Positions 8,173-15,665 of a stretch of DNA of 31,253 nucleotides are shown here, in pieces (position 1 is the stretch's first letter; every line of letters begins with the position of its first letter). Origin of the DNA: UBA1738 sp045580145 (lineage in GTDB: Bacteria; Bacillota; Clostridia; UBA1381). The stretch covers positions 1 to 31,253 of the forward strand of contig JAZNNI010000119.1 of assembly GCA_045580145.1 (NCBI GenBank), in the 5' to 3' direction. Position numbers and translations under genes: made by a program. The notes beneath the pieces were generated by a model. It worked only from the letters and a program-made list of their open reading frames with translations, was not told the DNA's origin and did no database searches.

Positions 8173-8649
8173 CTATTTATGATAGCTTTCGTTTGAAAGT
8201 ATTTTAAATCCGCGGTAAATCTGCTCTAAGAGAACGACACGCATAAGCTGATGGGGAAGTGTCATTTTGCCAAAAGAAAGGCGCAGTTTTGATTGTTTTT
8301 TGATTTCCTCCCAAAGACCAAGTGAGCCTCCTATTATAAAGGTTATGTGGCTTGATTCCATCGAAATATACTTGATTTTATCAGCAAGTGCAGGGCTTGA
8401 CATCTCGGTCCCTTCAATGCATAGGGATATAACATAGCTGTCCTTTGGAATCTTTGACAGGATTGCATTCCCTTCTTTTTGAAGTATATTCTCACATTCC
8501 TTGCCTGATGCGTTATCTGGGATTTTTTCGTCCTTTATTTCAATAATTTCAGTTTTTGCAAATCTTGAAAGACGTTTTAAGTACTCATTTATTGCATCAG
8601 TAAAGAATTTTTCTTTTATTTTTCCTACACAAATTACAGTTATATTCAT
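8173..8649 (-). CDS. rlmH: 23S rRNA (pseudouridine-1915) N3-methyltransferase RlmH
   Basis: SPOUT-class methyltransferase that methylates pseudouridine 1915 in helix 69 of 23S rRNA on assembled 70S ribosomes, using S-adenosylmethionine. The 158-residue length matches the family. It shows the N-terminal ITVICVGKIKE start, the SAM-binding IIGGSLG trefoil-knot segment, and the conserved C-terminal LMRVVLLEQIYRGFKI...YHK end. The ATG at 8649 overlaps the stop of walJ by four bases (ATGA), indicating translational coupling. A terminator follows directly, so it is the last gene of the operon. Confidence 0.96.
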   Translation of the reverse strand: MNITVICVGKIKEKFFTDAINEYLKRLSRFAKTEIIEIKDEKIPDNASGKECENILQKEGNAILSKIPKDSYVISLCIEGTEMSSPALADKIKYISMESSHITFIIGGSLGLWEEIKKQSKLRLSFGKMTLPHQLMRVVLLEQIYRGFKILSNESYHK

Positions 8650-9419
8650 CTAAAGCGTGACACCTCATATCTTGCCGCAAGCGTTATTGCGGCATCTTTT
8701 TTTAAATCTACTCCGTTTTTTAAAAGCAGGTTGGCAGTTTCAGAAAAAGCCAGACGTGGAGTGTTGTTTTCGTTTGATAAATGCCCGAGCATAATGTGTT
8801 TTGTACCCGACTTTACAAGCTCAAGTACAGTTTGTGCGGCATCAGCATTTGATAAATGCCCGAAATCACCCAGAATTCTTTTCTTTAAGACTTGCGGATA
8901 ACGCCCGAACTTCAGCATAGCAATGTCGTGGTTAGACTCTAAAAGTACGGCGATGCTGCCTTTTAAATGATCAAAAATATAGTCATTCATTTTACCGATG
9001 TCGGTAGCAAGAGAGAGCTTCTTTTCACCGAAAAAGAAATTATAGCCTACGGGGTTTGCTGCATCGTGTGGGATTGAGAAAGGCTTTACACCGATAGTTT
9101 TAATTTCGAAATCAATGTCGGGAGAAATATATTTTATATTTTTGCTGTCAATTTCCCCTACATTCATACATTCATGGGTTTTTGCTGTAGCAAAAATGGG
9201 CAGATTGTATTTTCTTGATACAACACCTGCCCCTTTGATATGGTCACTGTGTTCGTGAGTAATAAGCAACCCGTCGATATCCGTTGCAGAAATTCCGATT
9301 TTCGCAAGTGCGGCTTCGAGACTTTTACAGGAAAGACCGCAGTCTGCCAAAAGGGTTGTTTTTCCGTCCGAGATAAGTGTAGAATTTCCCGACGAGCCGC
9401 TGACTAATGATAAAAACAT
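8646..9419 (-). CDS. walJ: MBL-fold metallo-hydrolase WalJ (YycJ)
   Basis: 257-residue metallo-beta-lactamase-fold protein. The zinc motif HEHSDH is at residues 55-60, further conserved His and Asp residues follow (around SIPHD, ATDIGK, LGHLSNEN), and the start SLVSGSSGNS is typical of YycJ. In B. subtilis yycJ belongs to the walRK neighbourhood and is linked to cell-wall and DNA-processing coordination; the substrate is not established. Here no walRK genes are present. It lies between murA (9-base gap) and rlmH (4-base overlap), so it is co-transcribed with a cell-wall gene. The start is preceded by AGGGG within the murA end. Confidence 0.92.
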   Translation of the reverse strand: MFLSLVSGSSGNSTLISDGKTTLLADCGLSCKSLEAALAKIGISATDIDGLLITHEHSDHIKGAGVVSRKYNLPIFATAKTHECMNVGEIDSKNIKYISPDIDFEIKTIGVKPFSIPHDAANPVGYNFFFGEKKLSLATDIGKMNDYIFDHLKGSIAVLLESNHDIAMLKFGRYPQVLKKRILGDFGHLSNADAAQTVLELVKSGTKHIMLGHLSNENNTPRLAFSETANLLLKNGVDLKKDAAITLAARYEVSRFR

Positions 9420-9428
9420 AGCTTACCC

Positions 9429-10700
9429 CTACTCAGTATACACGCAGATTCTTTCGATGTTTCCACCGATTGCTGCGAATTTTTCTTCAAAATTTTCATA
9501 CCCGCGGTCGATATGATAAATATCTGTGATTTCAGTAGTTCCGTCAGCCATCAGGCCTGCAATAATCATTGCTGCACCACCGCGCAGGTCAGTTGCTCTT
9601 ACAGTTGTACCCATAAGCTTTGAAACACCGTTTATGATGGCAAGTTTTCCTTCGACAGTAATATCAGCTCCCATTCTCTTTAGTTCCCCTACATAGCGGA
9701 AACGGTCGTCCCACACACCCTCACGCGCTGTACTTGTGCCTGTAACAGTTGAAAGGTATGTAACAAGCTGAGGCTGCATATCGGTAGGGTATCCGGGATA
9801 TGGAAGTGCTATAAAATTAACTTTTTTGAGTTTTTTGTTCTTGTCGACGCAGACTCTTACGCTATCGTCAAATTCTTCGACAGTAACTCCTGATTCTTTT
9901 AACTTGGCACTTATTGACTCGAGGTGCCTTGGAATTACATTCTGAATGGTTACATCGCCGCGTGTTGCAGCTGCGGCAATCATAAAGGTACCCGCTTCAA
10001 TCTGGTCAGGAATGATGGAGTGAGTTCCGCCGTGCAATTTCTCGACACCTGTAATTTTTATGGTATCTGTTCCCGCACCTCTGATTTTTGCACCCATTGC
10101 ATTTAAAAAGTTTGCAAGGTCTACGATGTGAGGCTCTTTTGCAGCATTTTCAAGTATGGAAACTCCTTTTGCAGTAACGGCTGCAAGCATTACATTAACC
10201 GTTGCGCCAACAGAGGTTACGTCAAAATAAATGTTCGCACCCGAAAGCTCGTCTGCCTTTGCAGAAACTCGTGCATAGGAAAGGTCGTATTCTGCGCCCA
10301 ATGCCTCAAATCCCTTTAGGTGCTGGTCGATAGGACGTGTTCCGAAATCACAACCGCCCGGCATTGCAACGACGCAGCTTCTGAATCGTCCCAAAAGCGC
10401 ACCTATTAAGTAGGATGAACCACGCATTTTGCGTGCAAGCTCGTCCTGTGGATGATTTGAATTTACAGGTGTACAGTCAATTTCGACTGTGTTCTTGTCA
10501 ATAGTATCAATTTCAGCGCCCAAATCGCGCAGTATATCTAAAAATAACTTAACGTCTTTTATATCGGGCAGATTTTCAAGTCTGCATTTGTCATTAATCA
10601 AAAGACATGCGGGGATAATAGCAACGGCGGCATTTTTAGCGCCACTTATAGTGATTTTACCATTTAACGGATTGCCACCTTTGATTACCAGCTTCTCCAC
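9429..10700 (-). CDS. murA: UDP-N-acetylglucosamine 1-carboxyvinyltransferase MurA
   Basis: First committed step of peptidoglycan precursor synthesis: transfers enolpyruvate from PEP to UDP-GlcNAc in the cytosol. I choose the GTG at 10700 (423 aa): it gives the family's usual MEKLVIKGG start and has GAGGAG at 10710-10715. The frame could extend 13 codons to 10739, but that stretch contains the ribosome-binding site. Visible residues: GAKNAA (about 21-26) and the PEP/fosfomycin-reactive Cys in PGGCDFGTRPID (residue 117; E. coli C115), so fosfomycin sensitivity at this target is expected. The internal-repeat fold appears complete. It heads the murA-walJ-rlmH operon. Confidence 0.96.
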   Translation of the reverse strand: MEKLVIKGGNPLNGKITISGAKNAAVAIIPACLLINDKCRLENLPDIKDVKLFLDILRDLGAEIDTIDKNTVEIDCTPVNSNHPQDELARKMRGSSYLIGALLGRFRSCVVAMPGGCDFGTRPIDQHLKGFEALGAEYDLSYARVSAKADELSGANIYFDVTSVGATVNVMLAAVTAKGVSILENAAKEPHIVDLANFLNAMGAKIRGAGTDTIKITGVEKLHGGTHSIIPDQIEAGTFMIAAAATRGDVTIQNVIPRHLESISAKLKESGVTVEEFDDSVRVCVDKNKKLKKVNFIALPYPGYPTDMQPQLVTYLSTVTGTSTAREGVWDDRFRYVGELKRMGADITVEGKLAIINGVSKLMGTTVRATDLRGGAAMIIAGLMADGTTEITDIYHIDRGYENFEEKFAAIGGNIERICVYTE

Positions 10701-10789
10701 AGCTTCACACTCCTCAAATTTATTTATAAAACAGCCCAAAAAACAGATTTAGCGTGCATCTAAAAAATTAATGCAACCTAATTATATTA

Positions 10790-10818
10790 ATTATAACATA
10801 CAATTTACAAAAAAGCAA
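10790..10818 (-). promoter_or_regulatory. Probable promoter for murA-walJ-rlmH
   Basis: Minus-strand TATAAT at 10795-10790 has a weak -35 (TTGCTT, 10818-10813) at 17 bases. The start would be near 10783, giving an AT-rich leader of about 83 bases with no evident structure. Confidence 0.5.
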
Positions 10819-10851
10819 AATAAATATTAAAAAAATACAAAATTTTACAAG

Positions 10852-10881
10852 AAAAAAACAGAGGAACGATTTATTCCTCTG
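10852..10881 (-). terminator. Terminator after rpmB
   Basis: CAGAGGAA (10859-10866) pairs with TTCCTCTG (10874-10881) around a 7-base loop, followed on the minus strand by seven T (10858-10852). It separates rpmB from the murA promoter. Confidence 0.9.
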
Positions 10882-10895
10882 CCAGATTCTTAAAA

Positions 10896-11084
10896 TCAAA
10901 CTGCACGTGTTACCTTTCCTGAACGCAGGCAACGGGTACAAACATTAACCGACTTTGTGTTTCCGTTAACTACAGCCTTTATTTTCTTAACATTAGGCTT
11001 CCAAGTTCTGTTTGATCTTCTGTGTGAGTGGCTGACCTTAATTCCGAAGGTAACACCCTTTCCGCAGATATCGCATTTTGCCAC
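10896..11084 (-). CDS. rpmB: 50S ribosomal protein bL28
   Basis: 62-residue ribosomal protein of the large subunit. It starts with GTG at 11084, placed 6 bases from a perfect AGGAGGTG (11091-11098). The sequence has the family's start AKCDICGKG, the basic SHSHRRSNRTWKPN segment and the end CTRCLRSGKV. Two CxxC pairs (CDIC and CTRC) mark the zinc-binding (C+) form of bL28. It is a monocistronic unit with its own promoter and terminator, transcribed away from hprK. Confidence 0.97.
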   Translation of the reverse strand: MAKCDICGKGVTFGIKVSHSHRRSNRTWKPNVKKIKAVVNGNTKSVNVCTRCLRSGKVTRAV

Positions 11085-11110
11085 CTAAAACACCTCCTAT
11101 TTTCTAAACA

Positions 11111-11152
11111 ATTATCAAAACATAAATATTCTACCACAAATTTTTTGATAAT
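11111..11152. repeat. 10-bp inverted repeat bracketing the rpmB promoter core
   Basis: ATTATCAAAA (11111-11120) and TTTTGATAAT (11143-11152) are perfect inverted copies 22 bases apart. One arm sits at the predicted +1 and the other touches the -35 of the rpmB promoter, which is where a dimeric repressor could bridge. No regulator is identified. Confidence 0.4.
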
Positions 11153-11156
11153 GCAA
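11128..11156 (-). promoter_or_regulatory. Sigma-A promoter for rpmB
   Basis: Minus-strand TTGCAT (11156-11151), 17 bases, TAGAAT (11133-11128). Start near 11121, about 36 bases before the GTG. Confidence 0.72.
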
Positions 11157-11238
11157 GCATTTTTATAAAATTTTTTCAAATTATGCAAAGTGACATTATT
11201 TTATGAGGAAAAAAAGATAAATATTTGTAAAATTTTAA

Positions 11239-11267
11239 TTGAAATAAAACGGATTTTAGTATATAAT
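11239..11267 (+). promoter_or_regulatory. Sigma-A promoter for the hprK-to-dnaE run
   Basis: TTGAAA at 11239-11244, a 17-base spacer, TATAAT at 11262-11267. Transcription should start near 11274, leaving about 80 bases of leader with a small TCCGG (11286) / CCGGA (11304) hairpin. Diverges from the rpmB promoter. Confidence 0.82.
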
Positions 11268-11355
11268 AAAATATGTATAATTATGTCCGGATAAAGCGAT
11301 GCACCGGAACAGTATTTTGCCTTTGGCTTTTGGTATGGAAAGGAATGGGTATACG

Positions 11356-12306
11356 ATGAACGATACGGGTTTCAAAATACATCTTTCTAAGGTTATAGAG
11401 GAGTTTTCTTTTGAAAAGATTTATTCCTCAACAGACATAGATACTATTACTATTGACACTCCGGAGCTTAACAGACCGGCTCTTCAGATTGCAGGATTTT
11501 ATGATTACTTTGACCCGAAGCGTATTCAGATTATGGGAAAGGTCGAAGCGACATATTTGGAGCAGTTCCCGAGAGAAAAAAGATATGAGCTTATGGACAG
11601 ACTTTTCTCTACTAAATTTCCGGCTCTTTTAACGACAAGAAATATGCAGATACTACCGGAAATGCTGGAGCTTGCGGAAAAATATGATATGACAATTCTG
11701 CGTACAGAGGAAACAACATCAAGCATAATGAGTGCGCTTATAAGCTATTTAAACGTTCAGCTTGCACCAAGACGTACTCGTCACGGCGTTTTAGTTGAAG
11801 TTTACGGTGAGGGTGTTCTTATTATGGGTGAAAGCGGTGTAGGAAAGAGTGAAACTGCCATTGAGCTTTTAAAAAGAGGACACAGACTTGTTGCAGATGA
11901 TGCCGTGGAAATAAAAAGGGTTTCGTCAAGAACTCTTGTAGGCTCATCGCCTGATATAATCCGTCATTTTGTTGAGCTTCGAGGCATAGGAATTATTGAC
12001 GTCAAGGAAATTTTTGGTATGGGTGCTGTCAAGGATACCGAGAGCATCAATATGATAATACACTTAGAGCCATGGGTGGAAGGAAAACAATATGACCGCC
12101 TTGGTATGCTCGATGAATATACTAATATTATGGGAATAAATATCCCATCGCTGACTATACCTGTAAAGCCGGGACGAAATCTTGCGATAATTATAGAGGT
12201 TGCATCAATGAATAACAGGCAAAAGAGAATGGGATATAATGCGGCAGTTGAATTAAACAACAGACTTATGCGTGAGATGCAGCGTCAGGCAGAGGGAGAA
12301 GATTGA
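11356..12306 (+). CDS. hprK: HPr kinase/phosphorylase
   Basis: Bifunctional enzyme that phosphorylates HPr on Ser46 in response to glycolytic intermediates and reverses the reaction by phosphorolysis. It is central to CcpA-dependent catabolite repression in Firmicutes. I choose the ATG at 11356 (316 aa, the normal length) with AAAGGA upstream; the in-frame ATGs at 11299 and 11335 lack a ribosome-binding site. It shows the N-terminal regulatory domain, the P-loop GESGVGKS (residues 158-165), and the HPrK signature VELRGIGIIDV followed by the C-terminal oligomerisation helix. It overlaps the next gene (TGATG). HPr itself (ptsH) is not in the window. Confidence 0.97.
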   Translation: MNDTGFKIHLSKVIEEFSFEKIYSSTDIDTITIDTPELNRPALQIAGFYDYFDPKRIQIMGKVEATYLEQFPREKRYELMDRLFSTKFPALLTTRNMQILPEMLELAEKYDMTILRTEETTSSIMSALISYLNVQLAPRRTRHGVLVEVYGEGVLIMGESGVGKSETAIELLKRGHRLVADDAVEIKRVSSRTLVGSSPDIIRHFVELRGIGIIDVKEIFGMGAVKDTESINMIIHLEPWVEGKQYDRLGMLDEYTNIMGINIPSLTIPVKPGRNLAIIIEVASMNNRQKRMGYNAAVELNNRLMREMQRQAEGED

Positions 12307-13028
12307 TGAAATATACAATAAAGACAGACCTCCATACGCATACAACGGCATCAAGCCACGCATATTCAACACTTGAAGAAAACGTAAAAAGAGCAAAGAA
12401 AATCGGTCTGGAGGCTATTGCGATGACGAATCATACGCCTGCACTTCCTGACTCTGCACATATGTGGCACTTTGAGGCTATTGATGCAGTACCTCCTTAT
12501 ATTGATGGTGTACGTGTTCTTCGCGGGTGCGAGGCAAATATACTGAATATAAACGGCGATCTTGATATGACAGAGCAAAGTGCAAGAAAGCTGGAGATTG
12601 TTATTGCATCAATACATTCGCCTTGTTATCAGGATAAGGACGCGGAGGGCCTTCATACTACAGCTTATATGAATGTATTGGAAAATCCGATTGTGGATAT
12701 TATAGGACACAGTGGAAATGCAAAATGTCCATATGATATAGAAAAGGTTGTAAGACGCGCAAAGGAGCTTGGAAAATTGATTGAGATTAATTCCCACACC
12801 TTTGATGCGAGAAAGCCTAACGTAGAAAACTGCAGAAAAATAGCTCTTGCCTGCAAGGAAATAGGAACGGGAATTTGTGTTAGTTCGGATGCACATTTTT
12901 CAAGAAGTATAGGTGATTTTGATAAGGCGATAGGTATGCTTTCGGATATTGATTTCCCTTTGGAGCTTATTATGAACAGAGATTATGAAACGCTTAAAAG
13001 GTTTTTTGCAAAGCGGAAGGAAATCTGA
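12306..13028 (+). CDS. PHP-domain phosphoesterase (YcdX-like)
   Basis: 240-residue metal-dependent phosphoesterase of the PHP superfamily. The start TDLHTHTTAS gives the first HxH metal pair. Later ligands appear in MTNHTP, GCEAN, SIHSP, GHSGN, INSHTF and the C-terminal SSDAHFSRSIGDF, the complete nine-ligand trinuclear pattern of YcdX-type enzymes. The substrate is unknown; related proteins hydrolyse small phosphate esters or histidinol phosphate, but its position here argues against histidine synthesis. ATG at 12306 overlaps the hprK stop, with GGGAG just upstream, so translation is coupled. The in-frame TTG one codon earlier is less likely. Confidence 0.9.
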   Translation: MKYTIKTDLHTHTTASSHAYSTLEENVKRAKKIGLEAIAMTNHTPALPDSAHMWHFEAIDAVPPYIDGVRVLRGCEANILNINGDLDMTEQSARKLEIVIASIHSPCYQDKDAEGLHTTAYMNVLENPIVDIIGHSGNAKCPYDIEKVVRRAKELGKLIEINSHTFDARKPNVENCRKIALACKEIGTGICVSSDAHFSRSIGDFDKAIGMLSDIDFPLELIMNRDYETLKRFFAKRKEI

Positions 13029-13054
13029 TTTTTTAGAAAGGCAATATTGGTTTT

Positions 13055-13918
13055 ATGGAAATTAAAAAGAATGAATTGATGAAAAATCATACATCTTTTA
13101 AAATCGGCGGTCCTGCCGACGAGTTTTGCGAAGCAACTTCAGCTAAGGAAATAAAAGAGCTGATAGAATACGCAAAAGAAAAAGGAATGCCTTATATGGT
13201 TATGGGCAACGGCTCAAACCTGCTTGTCGGGGATAAAGGAATAAGGGGACTTGTGATAAAGATTGCTAAGGGTTTTGATAATGTAGAAGTGGAGGGCGGA
13301 ATAATAACTGCTCAAAGCGGAGTGCTTTTATCACGTCTTGCAAAAATAGCGCTGAGAAACAATCTTTCAGGTCTTGAAGAGGTGTCAGGTATTCCTGGAA
13401 CTTTAGGCGGCGCAATATATATGAACGCAGGTGCTTACGGCGGTGAGATGAAGGACGTTGTAAAAAGCGTGACATACTTAGATAACGATGAAATCAAAAT
13501 TGCCAAAGGTGATGAACTGGAATTCGGTTATCGAAAAAGTATGTTTTCCGGCAGGGATATGATAATATTATCAGCAGAAATGGAGCTAAAAAATGGAAAT
13601 CCTGACGAGATAAAAGCAAAAATGGAGGATTTCAAAGAGCGCAGAACATCAAAACAACCGCTTACCATACCATCGGCGGGAAGCACATTTAAAAGGCCGG
13701 AGGGATATTTCGCAGGAAAGCTTATTGAGGATGCAGGCCTGAAAGGATACTCTGTCGGCGGAGCGGCGGTATCGACTCTCCATTCTGGATTTGTCGTGAA
13801 TACAGGCGAGGCTACAGCTTGTGATGTGCTTGACCTTATAGGACATATAAAGAAGACAGTATTTGATAAATTTGGTGTAGAGCTTAATGAGGAAGTTAAA
13901 TTAGTGGGGGAATTCTAA
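13055..13918 (+). CDS. murB: UDP-N-acetylenolpyruvoylglucosamine reductase MurB
   Basis: FAD- and NADPH-dependent second step of UDP-MurNAc synthesis, completing what MurA begins. 287 residues, the shorter Gram-positive type. Visible: NHTSFKIGGPAD, the FAD-binding VMGNGSNLLV, SGIPGTLGGAIYMNAGAYG, the Arg in GYRKSMF, the proton-donor Ser in PSAGSTFKRP, and the C-terminal substrate Glu near NEEVKLVG. It has an AAAGG site at about 13037. The stop at 13916-13918 directly abuts the rapZ ATG. Confidence 0.96.
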   Translation: MEIKKNELMKNHTSFKIGGPADEFCEATSAKEIKELIEYAKEKGMPYMVMGNGSNLLVGDKGIRGLVIKIAKGFDNVEVEGGIITAQSGVLLSRLAKIALRNNLSGLEEVSGIPGTLGGAIYMNAGAYGGEMKDVVKSVTYLDNDEIKIAKGDELEFGYRKSMFSGRDMIILSAEMELKNGNPDEIKAKMEDFKERRTSKQPLTIPSAGSTFKRPEGYFAGKLIEDAGLKGYSVGGAAVSTLHSGFVVNTGEATACDVLDLIGHIKKTVFDKFGVELNEEVKLVGEF

Positions 13919-14773
13919 ATGCATTTTACGATAGTTACAGGGATGTCGGGGGCAGGAAAAACACAGGTAATTCGATTTTTGGAGGATACCGGATTTTTCT
14001 GTATGGATAATCTGCCACCGGCAATTATTCCGCAGCTTGCTGAGATGTTTTTTTCGATAAACGGAAAATACGATAAGGTGGCATTTGTAATAGACTCACG
14101 AGTGGGAGAAATGATTGACGACCTTTTGGATAATCTTAGAATTTTAAGAGAAAACAACTACGATTGCAAGATGCTTTTTGTTACAGCCAGAGATGAGGTT
14201 TTAGTTAAACGATATAAAGAGACAAGGCGTACTCACCCGATTTCAAGCAGTCTTGGGCTTTTAGACAGTATCAAAAAGGAAAGAAAAATGCTTGAGCAGA
14301 TTTATAATGAGGCAGACGCGGTCGTTGATACATCAGATTTCAGCCTCGCACAGCTTTCTAAAAGACTGCGGGAAATATATAGTGATGTTTCGCCCGAGAC
14401 ATTTGCAGTCAATGTAATGTCCTTTGGCTTCAAATATGGAATTCCGCTTGATGCTGACCTTGTGTTTGATGTCAGATGCTTTGCAAATCCGTTTTATGTT
14501 GACGAACTCAAAAATAAAACGGGTAATGATAAAGAGGTTCAGGACTATGTTATGCAGACAGACTCTGCAAAAGAGTTTATGGACAAGCTTTGCGATATGG
14601 TAAAATATATGATACCGCTCTATATTGAAGAAGGAAAAAGCAGCCTCACAATCTCGGTAGGCTGTACGGGAGGAAAGCACAGAAGCGTGACAATGGCAAA
14701 CCTTCTCGCAAAATCTATAGAGGGGTACAATGTAAATATAATTCACAGAGATATTACGAGGAGTAAATCATAA
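13919..14773 (+). CDS. rapZ: RapZ/YvcJ nucleotide-binding protein
   Basis: 284-residue P-loop protein. In E. coli RapZ is an adaptor that targets the small RNA GlmZ to RNase E and so controls GlmS and amino-sugar supply. The Gram-positive homologue YvcJ binds and hydrolyses nucleotides, affects competence, and its direct target is less clear. Visible: Walker A GMSGAGKT (8-15), the nearby CMDNLPP, the central FVTARDEVL segment and the C-terminal GCTGGKHRSVTMANLLA motif of the RNA/metabolite-binding domain. ATG immediately follows the murB stop. The stop overlaps the whiA ATG by one base. The yvcK (CofD-like) gene that usually sits between rapZ and whiA is absent. Confidence 0.94.
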   Translation: MHFTIVTGMSGAGKTQVIRFLEDTGFFCMDNLPPAIIPQLAEMFFSINGKYDKVAFVIDSRVGEMIDDLLDNLRILRENNYDCKMLFVTARDEVLVKRYKETRRTHPISSSLGLLDSIKKERKMLEQIYNEADAVVDTSDFSLAQLSKRLREIYSDVSPETFAVNVMSFGFKYGIPLDADLVFDVRCFANPFYVDELKNKTGNDKEVQDYVMQTDSAKEFMDKLCDMVKYMIPLYIEEGKSSLTISVGCTGGKHRSVTMANLLAKSIEGYNVNIIHRDITRSKS

Positions 14774-15645
14774 TGTCTTTTACACAAAATATAAAAACGC
14801 AACTTGCAAAGATTGAGAATAATTGTGATTTTTGCGATATAGCTGAGCTTTCCTCGATAATAAAGGTATGCACAAGTTACCGTGAGGGGATAGTAACGAT
14901 AACAACTGAAAATGAGGACGTTGCAGCAAGAATACAATACCTTTTTGAAAGGGTTTTTCAAAAACCTATCGACTATATAAACAGAAACGGGACGTTCAGG
15001 TTTTGTCCTGATTTTGAATTTTTTGCTGACAGTATTGCAACGAGGCTTTTGCTTTTTAATGTGGGCGATGACGAGATAACTCCGATTGAATGCTGCAAAG
15101 CGGCATATGTAAGAGGTGCATTTTTGGGCGGTGGCTCGATGCTGGACCCGAAAAAACGATACCATATGGAATTTGATACAAAGCACGAAAGCTATGCTAT
15201 GCAGCTTCAGGAAATTTTGGGAAGCTTTGGAATACTTGCCAAAATCACCTGCCGGAAAGGGCGATACGTGGTATATGTCAAAGAATATGAGGCAATAGCT
15301 GATATATTGGGAATAATAGGAGCAGTCGGTGCTGCTATGGAGCTTTACAATGTGTCTATCGAAAAGGAAATAAGAAACGCAGTAAACCGTCAGGCAAACT
15401 GCGAGATTGCAAATATAGAAAAGGTCACAAAAACTGCTTCATTGCAAATAGAAAGCATTAAAAAAATTGAAAAGCATCTTGGGTTTGATAATCTCCCTGA
15501 AACTTTAAGGGAAATAGCTAAGGTAAGATGCAAATATCCTGATGAGAGTCTTAAAGAGCTTGGAGAAAGGCTTAATCCACCTATAGGGAAATCAGGTGTA
15601 AATCACCGCCTGAAACGAATAATGGCGATAGCTGAGGAACTATAA
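14773..15645 (+). CDS. whiA: WhiA-family DNA-binding regulator
   Basis: 290-residue protein combining an N-terminal degenerate LAGLIDADG homing-endonuclease-like fold (YVRGAFLGGGSMLDP around 115-130) with a C-terminal helix-turn-helix (DESLKELGERLNPPIGKSGVNHRLKRI). In Streptomyces WhiA activates sporulation septation. In Bacillus it influences cell division and chromosome segregation. The catalytic residues of homing endonucleases are not expected to function. It starts at ATG 14773 overlapping the rapZ stop (TAATG), with GGAG upstream, and ends 20 bases before dnaE. Confidence 0.95.
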   Translation: MSFTQNIKTQLAKIENNCDFCDIAELSSIIKVCTSYREGIVTITTENEDVAARIQYLFERVFQKPIDYINRNGTFRFCPDFEFFADSIATRLLLFNVGDDEITPIECCKAAYVRGAFLGGGSMLDPKKRYHMEFDTKHESYAMQLQEILGSFGILAKITCRKGRYVVYVKEYEAIADILGIIGAVGAAMELYNVSIEKEIRNAVNRQANCEIANIEKVTKTASLQIESIKKIEKHLGFDNLPETLREIAKVRCKYPDESLKELGERLNPPIGKSGVNHRLKRIMAIAEEL

Positions 15646-15665
15646 AATAGCAAAGGAGGAATACC

